Shown: positions 1-7,480, counted from the first letter of the stretch. The stretch is DNA of 11,898 nucleotides from JBGVMW01 sp045125095 (GCA_045125095.1 JBGVMW010000025.1:1-11898); one strand, 5' to 3'. Notes: generated from the sequence alone by a model not told the origin. Made by a program: numbers and translations.

Positions 1-145
1 CTACTTTTCAAACAAGGCTACGACAATCCGCGGTCATTCCGCCGAGAGCCTGCGGCAAGTTCCGGTACTGCACAATCGGGGAGGCAATAACACCGAAATC
101 AAAATGCGGTTAGCACCTCCCACAATGTGCCGTCTGACATCCTAT
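1..145. other. GC-richer stretch with no supported gene
   Basis: This stretch is visibly richer in G and C than the AT-rich DNA from about 146 onward. Short frames run in from the left edge on both strands, but none has a recognisable motif or a start inside the window. It could be the tail of a feature lying mostly to the left, or non-coding DNA. The sharp composition change near 145-160 may be a junction between two DNA sources. That is inference only. Confidence 0.3.
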
Positions 146-685
146 ATGAAATATATATAATTTTCTACAGTGCCATTAGCATATATATAAACTCACTTAA
201 CACTTTTTATTTAGCATAGGTATGAATAAAAGCTCTATTTTTCAGGTCATTCAAACTCTTTCAGTAATTCACATCACAATGAAAAAGTGAAAAAAGTATT
301 TTATATAGTCTGTCAAATCCTGGTATAACCAAAAAACACAAAAAAAGTAATGCAACTTTCAAAGACAATACCACTGCTTCCAGGATAATGCGGGGCATAA
401 ATAGACATAATGAACATGAATATATTTACACCTTATGGACATATGAGAGCGAGACGTACTATCAAAAAAAGATTCCAATTAGTGGATTCGCCCCTCGAAT
501 TGAAACTTTCCATTATCAGAACAATTATCACTTTTATAAAAACATCCATTATTTGCAAGTGTATTACGAAATATAAAATTATCGATCAAATCCAGTCTCA
601 TTTCTCTCTGGATTCGATCGATATGGAAAATATAAAACGCTCCTCAATCCTTTTATTTACTGCAATATAAGCTGCTATGAGAGTT
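146..685. other. AT-rich intergenic region
   Basis: No gene can be supported over these roughly 540 bases. Two overlapping plus-strand frames (388-576 and 410-670) have no convincing ribosome binding site and no recognisable motif, and their composition matches non-coding AT-rich DNA. A short AT tract (ATATATATAA) appears twice, near 151 and 181. The only clear structure is the inverted repeat at 581-622, described separately. Confidence 0.5.
581..622 (-). repeat. Long inverted repeat downstream of the lipoprotein gene
   Basis: Two 15-base arms (581-595 and 608-622, each carrying ATCGATC and ATCCAG) match at 14 of 15 positions around a 12-base loop. Read as minus-strand RNA, the single mismatch becomes a G-U pair, so the stem is continuous. 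It lies about 65 bases past the lipoprotein stop and is followed on that strand by AATTTTATATTT. A transcription terminator or 3' mRNA-stabilising hairpin is plausible, but the T-run is weak. Confidence 0.5.
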
Positions 686-1282
686 CTATTTCAACACAAT
701 AAATGTTTCCAATTTACTAATCAACTCCTCATTGATTAAAATTGTTTTTTCTTCCAGATGATTATAGTAAATATATCTTACCCCATCATATAAAATACTT
801 CCACAATATTCACCAACGCAATCATTGTGATACTTTATACTAATATCAATGCCGTCTTTTCTGTATGATGCCAAACATTCATTTTTTATTTCCACTTTTT
901 CATCACTAGCCATCATAACTTCAAATATATCAATAAATTCTTTATCGGATATATATTTTTTTTCACTTTGCCCAATATAAATTCCATCTATTGCTGTTTT
1001 ATCTTTTGTGTAATTTTCTTTCACATACAATTGTTCATCTAAAAACGAACGTACTACTACATAATTGTGCCCAGTATCTCCATCCACTTCGTAAATAGTA
1101 TAATCATTTTTCATCTTGCATAAAACAGTATTTGTTTCTTCATATACACCTACGGATGGTATATATTTTTCATTATCAATATAAAGACATTGACCTTTAA
1201 AAAATGCTTCATGTTGGTTATTACATGACATAAGATTCATACTAAACATTACCAAGATGACTATTAATATTAACTTCTTCAT
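686..1282 (-). CDS. Small secreted lipoprotein, candidate immunity partner
   Basis: This encodes a 198-residue protein of unknown family. The N-terminus is a bacterial lipoprotein signal: a short basic start (MKK), a hydrophobic run to about residue 17, then the lipobox LMSC with lipidated Cys20. The mature protein should therefore be anchored on the outer face of the cytoplasmic membrane. The rest is about 178 residues of charged and aromatic sequence that looks like a compact beta-rich domain. It carries Cys residues at about 56, 136, 156 and 160, and I recognise no motif. The gene starts 12 bases after the stop of the large vWA/DUF3289 gene on the same strand, with only a weak purine-rich site (AAGAG) before the ATG, so it is probably expressed by coupling to that gene. 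Position directly behind a secreted multidomain protein with an effector-like C-terminus fits a membrane-anchored immunity protein, but an accessory lipoprotein is equally possible. The ORF and signal are secure; the role is inference. Confidence 0.85.
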   Translation of the reverse strand: MKKLILIVILVMFSMNLMSCNNQHEAFFKGQCLYIDNEKYIPSVGVYEETNTVLCKMKNDYTIYEVDGDTGHNYVVVRSFLDEQLYVKENYTKDKTAIDGIYIGQSEKKYISDKEFIDIFEVMMASDEKVEIKNECLASYRKDGIDISIKYHNDCVGEYCGSILYDGVRYIYYNHLEEKTILINEELISKLETFIVLK

Positions 1283-1294
1283 AATATTTCACTC

Positions 1295-4200
1295 TTAACT
1301 AGCTGATTTAAGCATTATAATATCTCCTTCAAACGGAACATCAAATTCCATCAAAGATACAAACGGAACATATGAACCATCAAATTGATCATAATGTTGC
1401 AATACATACCATGCCCTAAATCCAGCTAAATTTACGTACATTTTTTCAACATCAGGTCTATTCAACCCAAAATGATCATATATACAAAAATGCAATGTCC
1501 CTGAAAAATGCTCTCCATCAAATGTATAATCTTTTACCTCAACTGTATTTCCCCATGTGTCATTGACACATATCGTAAGTCCACTAATTATATCTGAATT
1601 CTCGTGAAAGCGTGGATAACTAACATTTTGTTGAACCCAATTATATATGCTTTTTCCCGTCTGATTACCTTCTTCTGTAAATTCTAAATCATATATATTT
1701 CCACCATTATTTTTTAATCTTCTAACAACCTCTCCTTTTATATCATTAATATATCTTTGGGTACTTTGATGCTCATAAGCTTCTTTTGTTAATGTTTCAT
1801 TGGAATAATCACTGCCTGTACCCTCTTCAAATTGAGAAATCATATCCAATATAACATCTTCCATATCACCAGTTGCAAAAAGAGAAGTAGACATATTTCT
1901 AAATTCTGAAAACAATGTATCTGGTCCCCAATAATCCGAATCAGCTTCATCTAATTGATATTTGAACATATCATTAATAGCTAATATATCCGTTCTTGAT
2001 GTCTTTCCATATTTCATGTCATCTGCTACAGTTCCATCAGCATTTAATCCTTTCAATCTTGATGATTGATGAATTAGTAGATTCTTCACTGCATCATATG
2101 TCCACGGTTTCTCATCCTCGGAATCCAATTTTCCATCATGATCAGTATCTATTACTAAAGGATCACTGTACATCTGTACATATTTTCCCTTTATTGTTAA
2201 TAAATCTCCTATTTCTAATTTAGTCGAATACACAATACCTACTTCTTCATAATCAGTTAATCCATCTCCATCTGTATCATCTGATTTGGGATCCGTTTGA
2301 ATCACTCTACCGTTTGTTAATCGTATGCCAACTGTTTCATAAATATCGAACAATCCATCTCCATCTGTATCTGTCGGATCGACCTCTTCTATAGTTTCTC
2401 CCTGAATTACTCCCAATACTTCCTCAATATTCTCAGTTGATGTACAATAGTAATATTCACCATCTGTTTTTTCGGACATCATCTTCAAATAGCTCCCCGA
2501 AGACTTTGTACCTACATTAACTGTATAAATTGAAATCCCTTTTTCTATACATTGATTTACCGTCGTTTCACTATAGTTCACATCGCCATCACATAATAGT
2601 ACTATTGCTTTTTTTCTTTCACTACTTTCTTGCTTATCATATAATTCTATTGCTTTTAATAAACCTAAGTTCACATTAGTACCACCAGTTGCATCCAACT
2701 TGGATATAGCATTATTTAACACATCCTTATCATTAGTAAAATCACTTACAACAGAAGCATATGAATTGAATTTTACCAAACAAGCTACATCCTTTGAACT
2801 TAGTTGTTCCACAAATCCTTTTAATGCTTCTTTCGCAGTAGAAATTCTAGTTCCTGACATACTTCCAGAAACATCAATAACAAACGCAAATTCATAAAAT
2901 GTACTCTTACCTGACGTATTTGTTCTGTAATCTAAATTTTCTTTCCATGCATCGTACCATTTTGTTCTATCAAGCAACATGTATGTTGAAAAATGTGTTG
3001 TTACATAACTAACAGTTCCTCGCTCAGTATTAATAACACTTTCACCATCAAGCAATCTATAACAATGATTATCTATATCATACCACATAACTGCCAAATC
3101 ATTTTCATTGGTATCTCCAAGTTCATTTTTGTCATACCAAAAAGTTATTGTTGCTTCTTCAAATTCCGAATTACAGTTTATTTCTACTGGAACACCTACT
3201 AATCCAACAACGTCAGATGACATTTTATCAATATTGTACATATTACTAATTGTAGAAGTATTTTCGATATTACCATTAGTTGACAGTTCAATTGATACCT
3301 TATTAATCGCTTTTCTCTCTGAATCAATTATTTCTTGTTCAAAAATTTGTTGTACATTTTCATTTGCATCAAGTATTCCATCATTATCTGTATCTTTTTC
3401 TAACGGAGAGAAGCCAAGTTTTACATCATCGTAATCACTTAATCCATCTCCATCAGTATCCATCTCCAGCGGTTGAGTCGAATATGTGACAACTTCATCA
3501 TTATCATTTAATCCATCTTTATCTGTATCTTTTACCAAGGGATTTGTATTATATATGTATTCTAATGCATTTGTCAATCCATCTTCATCACCATCTTCAT
3601 CAACATCTAATACACCATCACCATCAGTATCCTTCACTAAAGGATTCAAATCACAAAAAGCATATTCAAAATAATCGATTAAACCATCACCATCAGTATC
3701 CTCTACTTTATAATTTAGTCCCAAGATGCTTTCCACACCATCAACCATTCCATCACCATCTGCATCTGCTTCCATGTCCATACTAACACCTGTTACAGCC
3801 TGCTTTGTGCTACTATTCCATCCCGTTATTTTTACTGTATTTATTCCCTCTTTGTAATCTTCATATGTAAGAGTGTCTGAACAGTTCCATAACGCAGATA
3901 CACTTCCGCGCCAAAATCTTAAATCTGTAGCTCCCTCATCCATAACAGATACTACATAGACATAAATATTCTCTGATACCAATATCCCTACATTTTTCGG
4001 ATTATAAAGGGTCTTATCGTTGTGAGGTATTCCTACATCCTTTCCACTATTTTCTACTTTTGAAGCAGTAGAGAAATTAGCATACATTACTGCATTATCA
4101 TTTTTCCAAGAAACAAAATCTGACACATCAAGATATATTATATCTCCTGCATGGAAATAGTTCTCTTCCCTTTCTATTTCCTGTATAACACTCCAATGCC

Positions 4201-4576
4201 CGTATTCACTTCCATCTGCACAATAAGCATTATTGGCATCCCTTCCCCCTGCACTCCATGAGTTCCATTGAGTAGTTTTATCCGAATTATAGCGATTAAA
4301 AGTTATATTATATGCACTCTTGGGAACTCTTGCGCTCCATGTAGTATCATTCACTTTAGTCATTACATACCTATCATGTCCGGAAGAATTATCTACAAGT
4401 TCTATAACTGCATCATCTTTACCAATCCATTTTTCTTTTGTGTTGTCTATCAGGTACAACGTGGTATACGTCTCTTCTGCTTGTACTTCTTTTGGAAAGA
4501 TATACATGCCAGTAACAAAAACTGCTACTGCCATAAAAACTGACACAAGTTGTCTAAAAATTTTCTTTTTGTTCAT
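1295..4576 (-). CDS. Secreted vWA / TSP3-repeat protein with C-terminal DUF3289-like domain
   Basis: This is a large exported protein of 1093 residues from this start. Domains in order: a Sec signal peptide (1-33: basic MNKKK, hydrophobic core, cleavage near VQA/EE); two probable beta-sandwich, starch-binding-like modules (about 35-270); six thrombospondin type 3 repeats of the form DxDxDGxxD (about 271-406), expected to bind calcium; a linking beta domain (about 420-535); a von Willebrand A domain (about 562-725) with an intact MIDAS (DVSGS at 568-572, Thr633 in GGTN, Asp663 in CDGD); three more TSP3 repeats (735-822); and a C-terminal domain (about 852-1093) that I recognise as DUF3289-like from DDMKYG, GLTICVNDTW, YDHFGL and GFRAWYVLQH. 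There is no LPXTG or transmembrane anchor, so it is released or held non-covalently. I chose the ATG at 4576 because AAAGGGG lies 8 bases upstream and the result is a classic signal peptide. An in-frame ATG at 4618 (14 residues longer) has AGGAGG 13 bases upstream and cannot be excluded. The vWA and TSP3 calls are strong, the DUF3289 call is good, and the overall role is unknown. Confidence 0.9.
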   Translation of the reverse strand: MNKKKIFRQLVSVFMAVAVFVTGMYIFPKEVQAEETYTTLYLIDNTKEKWIGKDDAVIELVDNSSGHDRYVMTKVNDTTWSARVPKSAYNITFNRYNSDKTTQWNSWSAGGRDANNAYCADGSEYGHWSVIQEIEREENYFHAGDIIYLDVSDFVSWKNDNAVMYANFSTASKVENSGKDVGIPHNDKTLYNPKNVGILVSENIYVYVVSVMDEGATDLRFWRGSVSALWNCSDTLTYEDYKEGINTVKITGWNSSTKQAVTGVSMDMEADADGDGMVDGVESILGLNYKVEDTDGDGLIDYFEYAFCDLNPLVKDTDGDGVLDVDEDGDEDGLTNALEYIYNTNPLVKDTDKDGLNDNDEVVTYSTQPLEMDTDGDGLSDYDDVKLGFSPLEKDTDNDGILDANENVQQIFEQEIIDSERKAINKVSIELSTNGNIENTSTISNMYNIDKMSSDVVGLVGVPVEINCNSEFEEATITFWYDKNELGDTNENDLAVMWYDIDNHCYRLLDGESVINTERGTVSYVTTHFSTYMLLDRTKWYDAWKENLDYRTNTSGKSTFYEFAFVIDVSGSMSGTRISTAKEALKGFVEQLSSKDVACLVKFNSYASVVSDFTNDKDVLNNAISKLDATGGTNVNLGLLKAIELYDKQESSERKKAIVLLCDGDVNYSETTVNQCIEKGISIYTVNVGTKSSGSYLKMMSEKTDGEYYYCTSTENIEEVLGVIQGETIEEVDPTDTDGDGLFDIYETVGIRLTNGRVIQTDPKSDDTDGDGLTDYEEVGIVYSTKLEIGDLLTIKGKYVQMYSDPLVIDTDHDGKLDSEDEKPWTYDAVKNLLIHQSSRLKGLNADGTVADDMKYGKTSRTDILAINDMFKYQLDEADSDYWGPDTLFSEFRNMSTSLFATGDMEDVILDMISQFEEGTGSDYSNETLTKEAYEHQSTQRYINDIKGEVVRRLKNNGGNIYDLEFTEEGNQTGKSIYNWVQQNVSYPRFHENSDIISGLTICVNDTWGNTVEVKDYTFDGEHFSGTLHFCIYDHFGLNRPDVEKMYVNLAGFRAWYVLQHYDQFDGSYVPFVSLMEFDVPFEGDIIMLKSAS

Positions 4577-4653
4577 CATATTTACCCCTTTCTTCATCTT
4601 TTTTATAGTATTTTCCATCTTTGCCCTATATCCTCCTAAACCACATATTCAAT

Positions 4654-4659
4654 ATTATA
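4654..4659 (-). promoter_or_regulatory. Possible -10 box for the vWA gene
   Basis: On the minus strand this reads TATAAT and lies 36 bases upstream of the ATG at 4618. No good -35 hexamer sits 16-18 bases upstream (the best is ATTTTA), so this is only a partial promoter. A transcript starting near 4647 would include both candidate start codons of the vWA gene. Confidence 0.3.
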
Positions 4660-4664
4660 AAACA

Positions 4665-4820
4665 CTATTTTGCTCTTAAAATAACCAAATTTGTAAGATT
4701 ACTATATTTGCAGATGATGCAAACAATCTCACTCACCTCCTCGTTCACTTTTGGATATTACTTTAACTCACTAAATGAAAAATCCTGTTTGGCAACAATG
4801 AATACGATATTTTGCTTCAT
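4665..4820 (-). other. Possible decayed small ORF with a strong Shine-Dalgarno site
   Basis: On the minus strand an ATG at 4820 opens a 20-codon frame that stops at 4758. The same frame resumes from a GTG at 4748 and runs 27 codons to 4665. A very strong ribosome binding site (GAGGAGGTGA, near 4730-4740) lies inside this stretch without serving any recognised gene. It could serve a 16-codon hydrophobic frame from a TTG (MFASSANIVILQIWLF). I read this as either a leader peptide ahead of the vWA gene or the remnant of an eroded gene. No family is recognised. Confidence 0.2.
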
Positions 4821-4861
4821 TATTCTCAACTATATCACAATTTTTTTCAATTTATAACAAG

Positions 4862-4922
4862 TGTCAAATTTAGGGTGTTTACTGTCAAATTTTCTTTTTT
4901 TATGCCATTATTTGTCAGATTT
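4862..4922 (+). repeat. Three direct repeats TGTCARATTT (iteron-like)
   Basis: The 10-base motif TGTCAAATTT occurs at 4862-4871 and 4883-4892, with the variant TGTCAGATTT at 4913-4922. Start-to-start spacings are 21 and 30 bases, close to two and three helical turns. The last two copies are each followed by a T-rich run and TTAT/TTTAT. Same-face direct repeats beside a palindrome and ahead of mobilization genes suggest a protein-binding array for a relaxosome accessory protein or a repressor. Function is inferred from layout only. Confidence 0.5.
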
Positions 4923-4973
4923 CTCTTTTTTTATTAGCATTATAAATTTTTCTCTCATAGTTATACCGAATTC

Positions 4974-5060
4974 GTGACAATCATAGCAAGCACTGCCTGT
5001 GTCATGACACAGGCGAAATTTCCCATTCACACCCTGCCGTCTGCTCCGCATAAATTTCCA
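4974..5060 (+). other. Candidate transfer origin (oriT)
   Basis: Upstream of mobC, the 20-bp palindrome (4995-5014) is followed 18 bases later by TTCACACCCTGCCG (5026-5039). This resembles the MOBP-type nick region, in which plasmid RP4 is cut in a CCTG/CC context. The equivalent nick here would be between 5036 and 5037. The location just upstream of a mobC-relaxase pair is where such origins usually sit. The resemblance is short and was judged by eye, so this is a candidate, not a demonstrated origin. Confidence 0.35.
4995..5014. repeat. Perfect 20-bp palindrome
   Basis: The sequence GCCTGTGTCA is followed immediately by its exact reverse complement with no loop. It lies between the TGTCARATTT repeats and the mob promoter in a locally GC-richer block. 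A dimeric regulator site or a relaxosome-protein site within a transfer origin would look like this. Confidence 0.7.
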
Positions 5061-5115
5061 CAGGGAAGTATCCCTAACCCTCTTCTATTTTTCCACCGTT
5101 TTTCTCCAATTCTCC

Positions 5116-5144
5116 TTGACCTTTTCCAGTCATTTTGATAAACT
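5116..5144 (+). promoter_or_regulatory. Candidate promoter for the mob operon
   Basis: TTGACC (5116-5121) and TAAACT (5139-5144) are separated by exactly 17 bases. Transcription would begin near 5151. The RNA would at once meet a small hairpin (5150-5167) and then an intrinsic terminator (5189-5228) before reaching mobC at 5259, which suggests attenuation. Confidence 0.5.
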
Positions 5145-5149
5145 TTTGC

Positions 5150-5167
5150 TTGGATAATTCTATCCAA
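5150..5167 (+). repeat. Short hairpin at the predicted mob transcript start
   Basis: TTGGATA (5150-5156) and TATCCAA (5161-5167) are exact inverted repeats around ATTC. The hairpin overlaps the predicted start of the mob transcript and could be an operator for autoregulation by MobC or the relaxase, or a 5' RNA hairpin. Confidence 0.4.
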
Positions 5168-5188
5168 AACTAAATAAACATTGAAACC

Positions 5189-5228
5189 AACTGTTGTAAA
5201 ACATCGAACATTTTACAGCAGTTTTTTT
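5189..5228 (+). terminator. Intrinsic terminator or attenuator before mobC
   Basis: A 13-base stem (5189-5201 pairing with 5211-5223, with one G-U pair) encloses a 9-base loop and runs into seven consecutive T residues (5222-5228). This is a strong rho-independent terminator reading in the direction of mobC, only about 30 bases before its start. It lies downstream of the candidate promoter at 5116-5144, so it probably limits read-through into the mobilization genes. Confidence 0.75.
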
Positions 5229-5258
5229 GTACCTATTTTTAGAAAGGAAGTGTCAAAG

Positions 5259-5600
5259 TTGGCAAAACGAACACGCACCAATCCGGTGCAATTTTATCTT
5301 AATGATGACGAGCAATATATCCTTGATGCCAAATTTAAAGAATCAAAAATGAAAAGTAAATCTGCCTTTTTACGAAAGCTGATTTTGTTTGGATTTGTCT
5401 ATGATGTGGATTACAGTTATTTAAGAAATTACAACACAGAGCTTGGACGGATTAGCAAAAGTCTGAACCAGATTGCAAAGCGTATTAACAGCACAAATAA
5501 CATTTATAAAGAAGATATGGACGAAGTAAAGGAGCTGATGAACGAGGTATGGCGTACACAAAAATCCATGCTATCAAAGCAACCGTTGATAAAGCGATAG
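5259..5600 (+). CDS. mobC: MobC-family relaxosome accessory protein
   Basis: This 113-residue protein resembles the MobC family of mobilization accessory proteins, which bind the transfer origin and help the relaxase open the DNA at nic. It begins AKRTRTNPVQFYLNDDE, a basic start leading into a ribbon-helix-helix-like beta strand. A helical part follows (KSKSAFLRKLILFGF), then the characteristic C-terminal stretch NTELGRISKSLNQIAKRIN. I chose the TTG at 5259 because AGGAAG sits 8 bases upstream and the result matches the usual N-terminus. The longer frame from the ATG at 5181 is unlikely because it would read through the terminator hairpin at 5189-5228. The gene overlaps the relaxase gene by 52 bases, which implies coupled translation. 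The family call is good; DNA-binding specificity is unknown. Confidence 0.85.
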   Translation: MAKRTRTNPVQFYLNDDEQYILDAKFKESKMKSKSAFLRKLILFGFVYDVDYSYLRNYNTELGRISKSLNQIAKRINSTNNIYKEDMDEVKELMNEVWRTQKSMLSKQPLIKR

Positions 5601-6910
5601 ACTATATCTGCGACCCGGATAAAACAGACGATAAAATTTTTATTTCTTCCTATGCCTGTTCTCCGGAAACCGCAGCCATTGACTTTAAATATACCCTGGA
5701 CCATTGCCGGGAAAACAGTCCTAACAAAGCCTATCATTTGATACAGGCTTTTGCTCCTGGAGAAGTCAGTTTTGAGGAAGCTCACAAGATTGGACAAGAG
5801 CTTGCTGACAGAGTTTTAGAGGGAAAATATTCTTACGTTGTTACCACTCATATTGATAAAGGTCACGTTCACAATCACATTATTTTTTGTGCTGCAGATA
5901 ACATCAACCATGACAAATATCATGACTGTAATAAGACCTATTACCGCATCCGTCATTTGAGTGATGAACTGTGCAAGGAACATAATCTATCCATCATTTC
6001 TCCTAATGGGCAGCGTAGTAAAAAATACAATGAATGGCAGGCAGACAAACGTGGTGGTTCTGATAAAACACAACTTAGAAAGGACATCAACATTGCCATA
6101 AAATCCGCTTCCACTTATGAGGAATTTCTTTTGCTTATGCGGGCAAAAGGATATGAAATCAAAGGGGAAACTTTTAGCGAAGATGCAAGAAAATATATTT
6201 CTTTCCGTCCTCTGCACCAGAAAAATTTTGTACGTGGCAGTGCAAGGTCTTTGGGAAAGGAATACACAAAAGAACGTATCAAAGAACGTATTGAACAAAA
6301 ACGGGAACGCAAAGTTACCATCCCCAAAAAAGATTATTCTTCACGAAAGTTAGTGGATACTTCTGATGAAAAATTTAAAAACAGTCCCGGATTGAACCAT
6401 TGGGCAACCATTGAAAATTTAAAAATTGCTGCCGGAAATTATAATGAAGTCGGTTCCATCTCTGAACTAGAACACAAGATTTCTATCAAAAAAGAAGCCG
6501 GAAAATCTGCGAAGCAAAGTGTCGTGGAATTGGAACATCGCATCAAAGATTTAGCGGAAATTATTAAATATGCCGAGCAATATAAAGCCAATCGTTCCTA
6601 TCATATTGGCTACAAAAAAGCCAAGAACCCGGACACATATTTTCGTCGATATGAAAGCCAGATTATCCTTTATGGCGGTGCCAGACGTATGCTTAAGCAG
6701 GCAGGTATCAATCTGAAATCTTTGAATGTTGATAAGCTGAAATCAGAGTATCAGGAACTGATAAATCAGAAGAATGAGCTGACTGCTACTTATAAGAATT
6801 GCGAAAAAGAAGTTTGGGAACTGAACCGGAAGCTGGAGAACCTTAATCAGTATCTTGGACGGGAAACTGTAATCTCACAAGAGCCAAAAGACAAGCAACA
6901 ATCTTTATAA
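5549..6910 (+). CDS. MobA/VirD2-family relaxase (MOBP type)
   Basis: This 453-residue relaxase would nick one strand at oriT, stay covalently linked to the 5' end through a tyrosine, and pilot the strand to the recipient. The N-terminal domain (about 1-190) carries the expected motifs: a tyrosine in AIDYICDP (Tyr19, the likely nucleophile), the YHLIQAF strand (His63), and the metal-binding triad region HIDKGHVHNHII (His101, His106, His108, His110). The C-terminal half (about 190-453) is highly charged with helical, coiled-coil-like stretches (about 300-345 and 395-440), probably contacting DNA or partners. The length is normal for small Firmicute mobilizable elements. The start overlaps the end of mobC by 52 bases, with a modest site (GAGGT) directly before the ATG, so translation is probably coupled. 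No coupling protein or type IV secretion gene is visible, so in this window the element appears mobilizable rather than self-transmissible. Confidence 0.92.
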   Translation: MAYTKIHAIKATVDKAIDYICDPDKTDDKIFISSYACSPETAAIDFKYTLDHCRENSPNKAYHLIQAFAPGEVSFEEAHKIGQELADRVLEGKYSYVVTTHIDKGHVHNHIIFCAADNINHDKYHDCNKTYYRIRHLSDELCKEHNLSIISPNGQRSKKYNEWQADKRGGSDKTQLRKDINIAIKSASTYEEFLLLMRAKGYEIKGETFSEDARKYISFRPLHQKNFVRGSARSLGKEYTKERIKERIEQKRERKVTIPKKDYSSRKLVDTSDEKFKNSPGLNHWATIENLKIAAGNYNEVGSISELEHKISIKKEAGKSAKQSVVELEHRIKDLAEIIKYAEQYKANRSYHIGYKKAKNPDTYFRRYESQIILYGGARRMLKQAGINLKSLNVDKLKSEYQELINQKNELTATYKNCEKEVWELNRKLENLNQYLGRETVISQEPKDKQQSL

Positions 6911-6938
6911 TATCTGTGGTATATCATCAGATATTATA
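6906..6938 (+). terminator. Hairpin overlapping the relaxase stop codon
   Basis: Exact 11-base inverted repeats (TATAATATCTG at 6906-6916 and its complement at 6928-6938) enclose an 11-base loop and overlap the relaxase stop. There is no T-run afterwards, so it is a weak or factor-dependent terminator, or a 3'-end stabilising hairpin. The AT-rich right arm is close to a TATAAT (6940-6945) that could serve the next gene. Confidence 0.4.
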
Positions 6939-6981
6939 GTATAATTACTTTCAGTATTTAACAAAGGAGCTGCTAAAATTT

Positions 6982-7428
6982 ATGCTTACATTTATTGATG
7001 AAAGTGGATACCCTCGCCCTACTGACTCAACTAAAAATCCTATACTACTTGGTGTCTGTGTCCATGAAAATGATATTAAACCTATTACAAATCAAATATA
7101 TAAATTAAAGGATTAGATTTACGGAAAACAGGATGAAATCAAATCCACAAAGCTCATTCGTGAAGCTACTATTACTAAAAACCGTACTAACAACAAAGCA
7201 TACGTTGAAGGCATGGTAGATATTATTTCTTCTTATGATGCAGCGATTTTTGCCGTCATTATGGACAGACCGGATGAGCCTATCATCGTTCCTGAACACC
7301 ATCTTCCAAAGCAATACTATTTGCTATTAAAGAAAGTAGAATTTTATTGCAACCACCATCACTATGGAAAAGCAATGATGATTTTTGATGAAGTACATGA
7401 AGATGCCGATCGAACAATTAATGAGTAA
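6982..7428 (+). pseudogene. Broken DUF3800 gene
   Basis: The frame begins MLTFIDESGYPRP, which carries the N-terminal DESG motif of the DUF3800 family, and continues with ILLGVCV, an EIKSTKLIR-like segment and MMIFDEVHEDADRTI, all in line with that family. DUF3800 proteins are putative nucleases of unknown role, often carried on mobile elements. Codon 45 is TAG (7114-7116) and the frame continues perfectly on the other side (IYGKQDEIKST), so one substitution, probably GAG to TAG, broke it. It also ends at codon 148, well short of the roughly 220-260 residues usual for the family, so the C-terminal part is missing. AAAGGAG at 6963-6969 lies 12 bases before the ATG. The second half (from 7213) could be translated as a 71-residue fragment, but it would lack the N-terminal acidic motif. 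Confidence 0.75.
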
Positions 7429-7480
7429 TCAAAAAACACCCTAACTTAATAGTTTCTATCACTCTTCACATACTTCAAAA

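Noticed and set aside
388..670. Two overlapping plus-strand frames of 62 and 86 codons
   Set aside because: No ribosome binding site with good spacing, no motif, AT-driven composition, and the second contains the 581-622 inverted repeat.
3369..3790. Plus-strand Ser/His-rich frames with repeated segments
   Set aside because: They are antisense shadows of the DxDxDG calcium-binding repeats of the vWA protein.
7114..7116. In-frame TAG in the DUF3800 frame as possible pyrrolysine or recoded stop
   Set aside because: Other genes here use TAG or TAA as normal stops, no recoding element is seen, and the gene is also truncated, so decay is the simpler reading.
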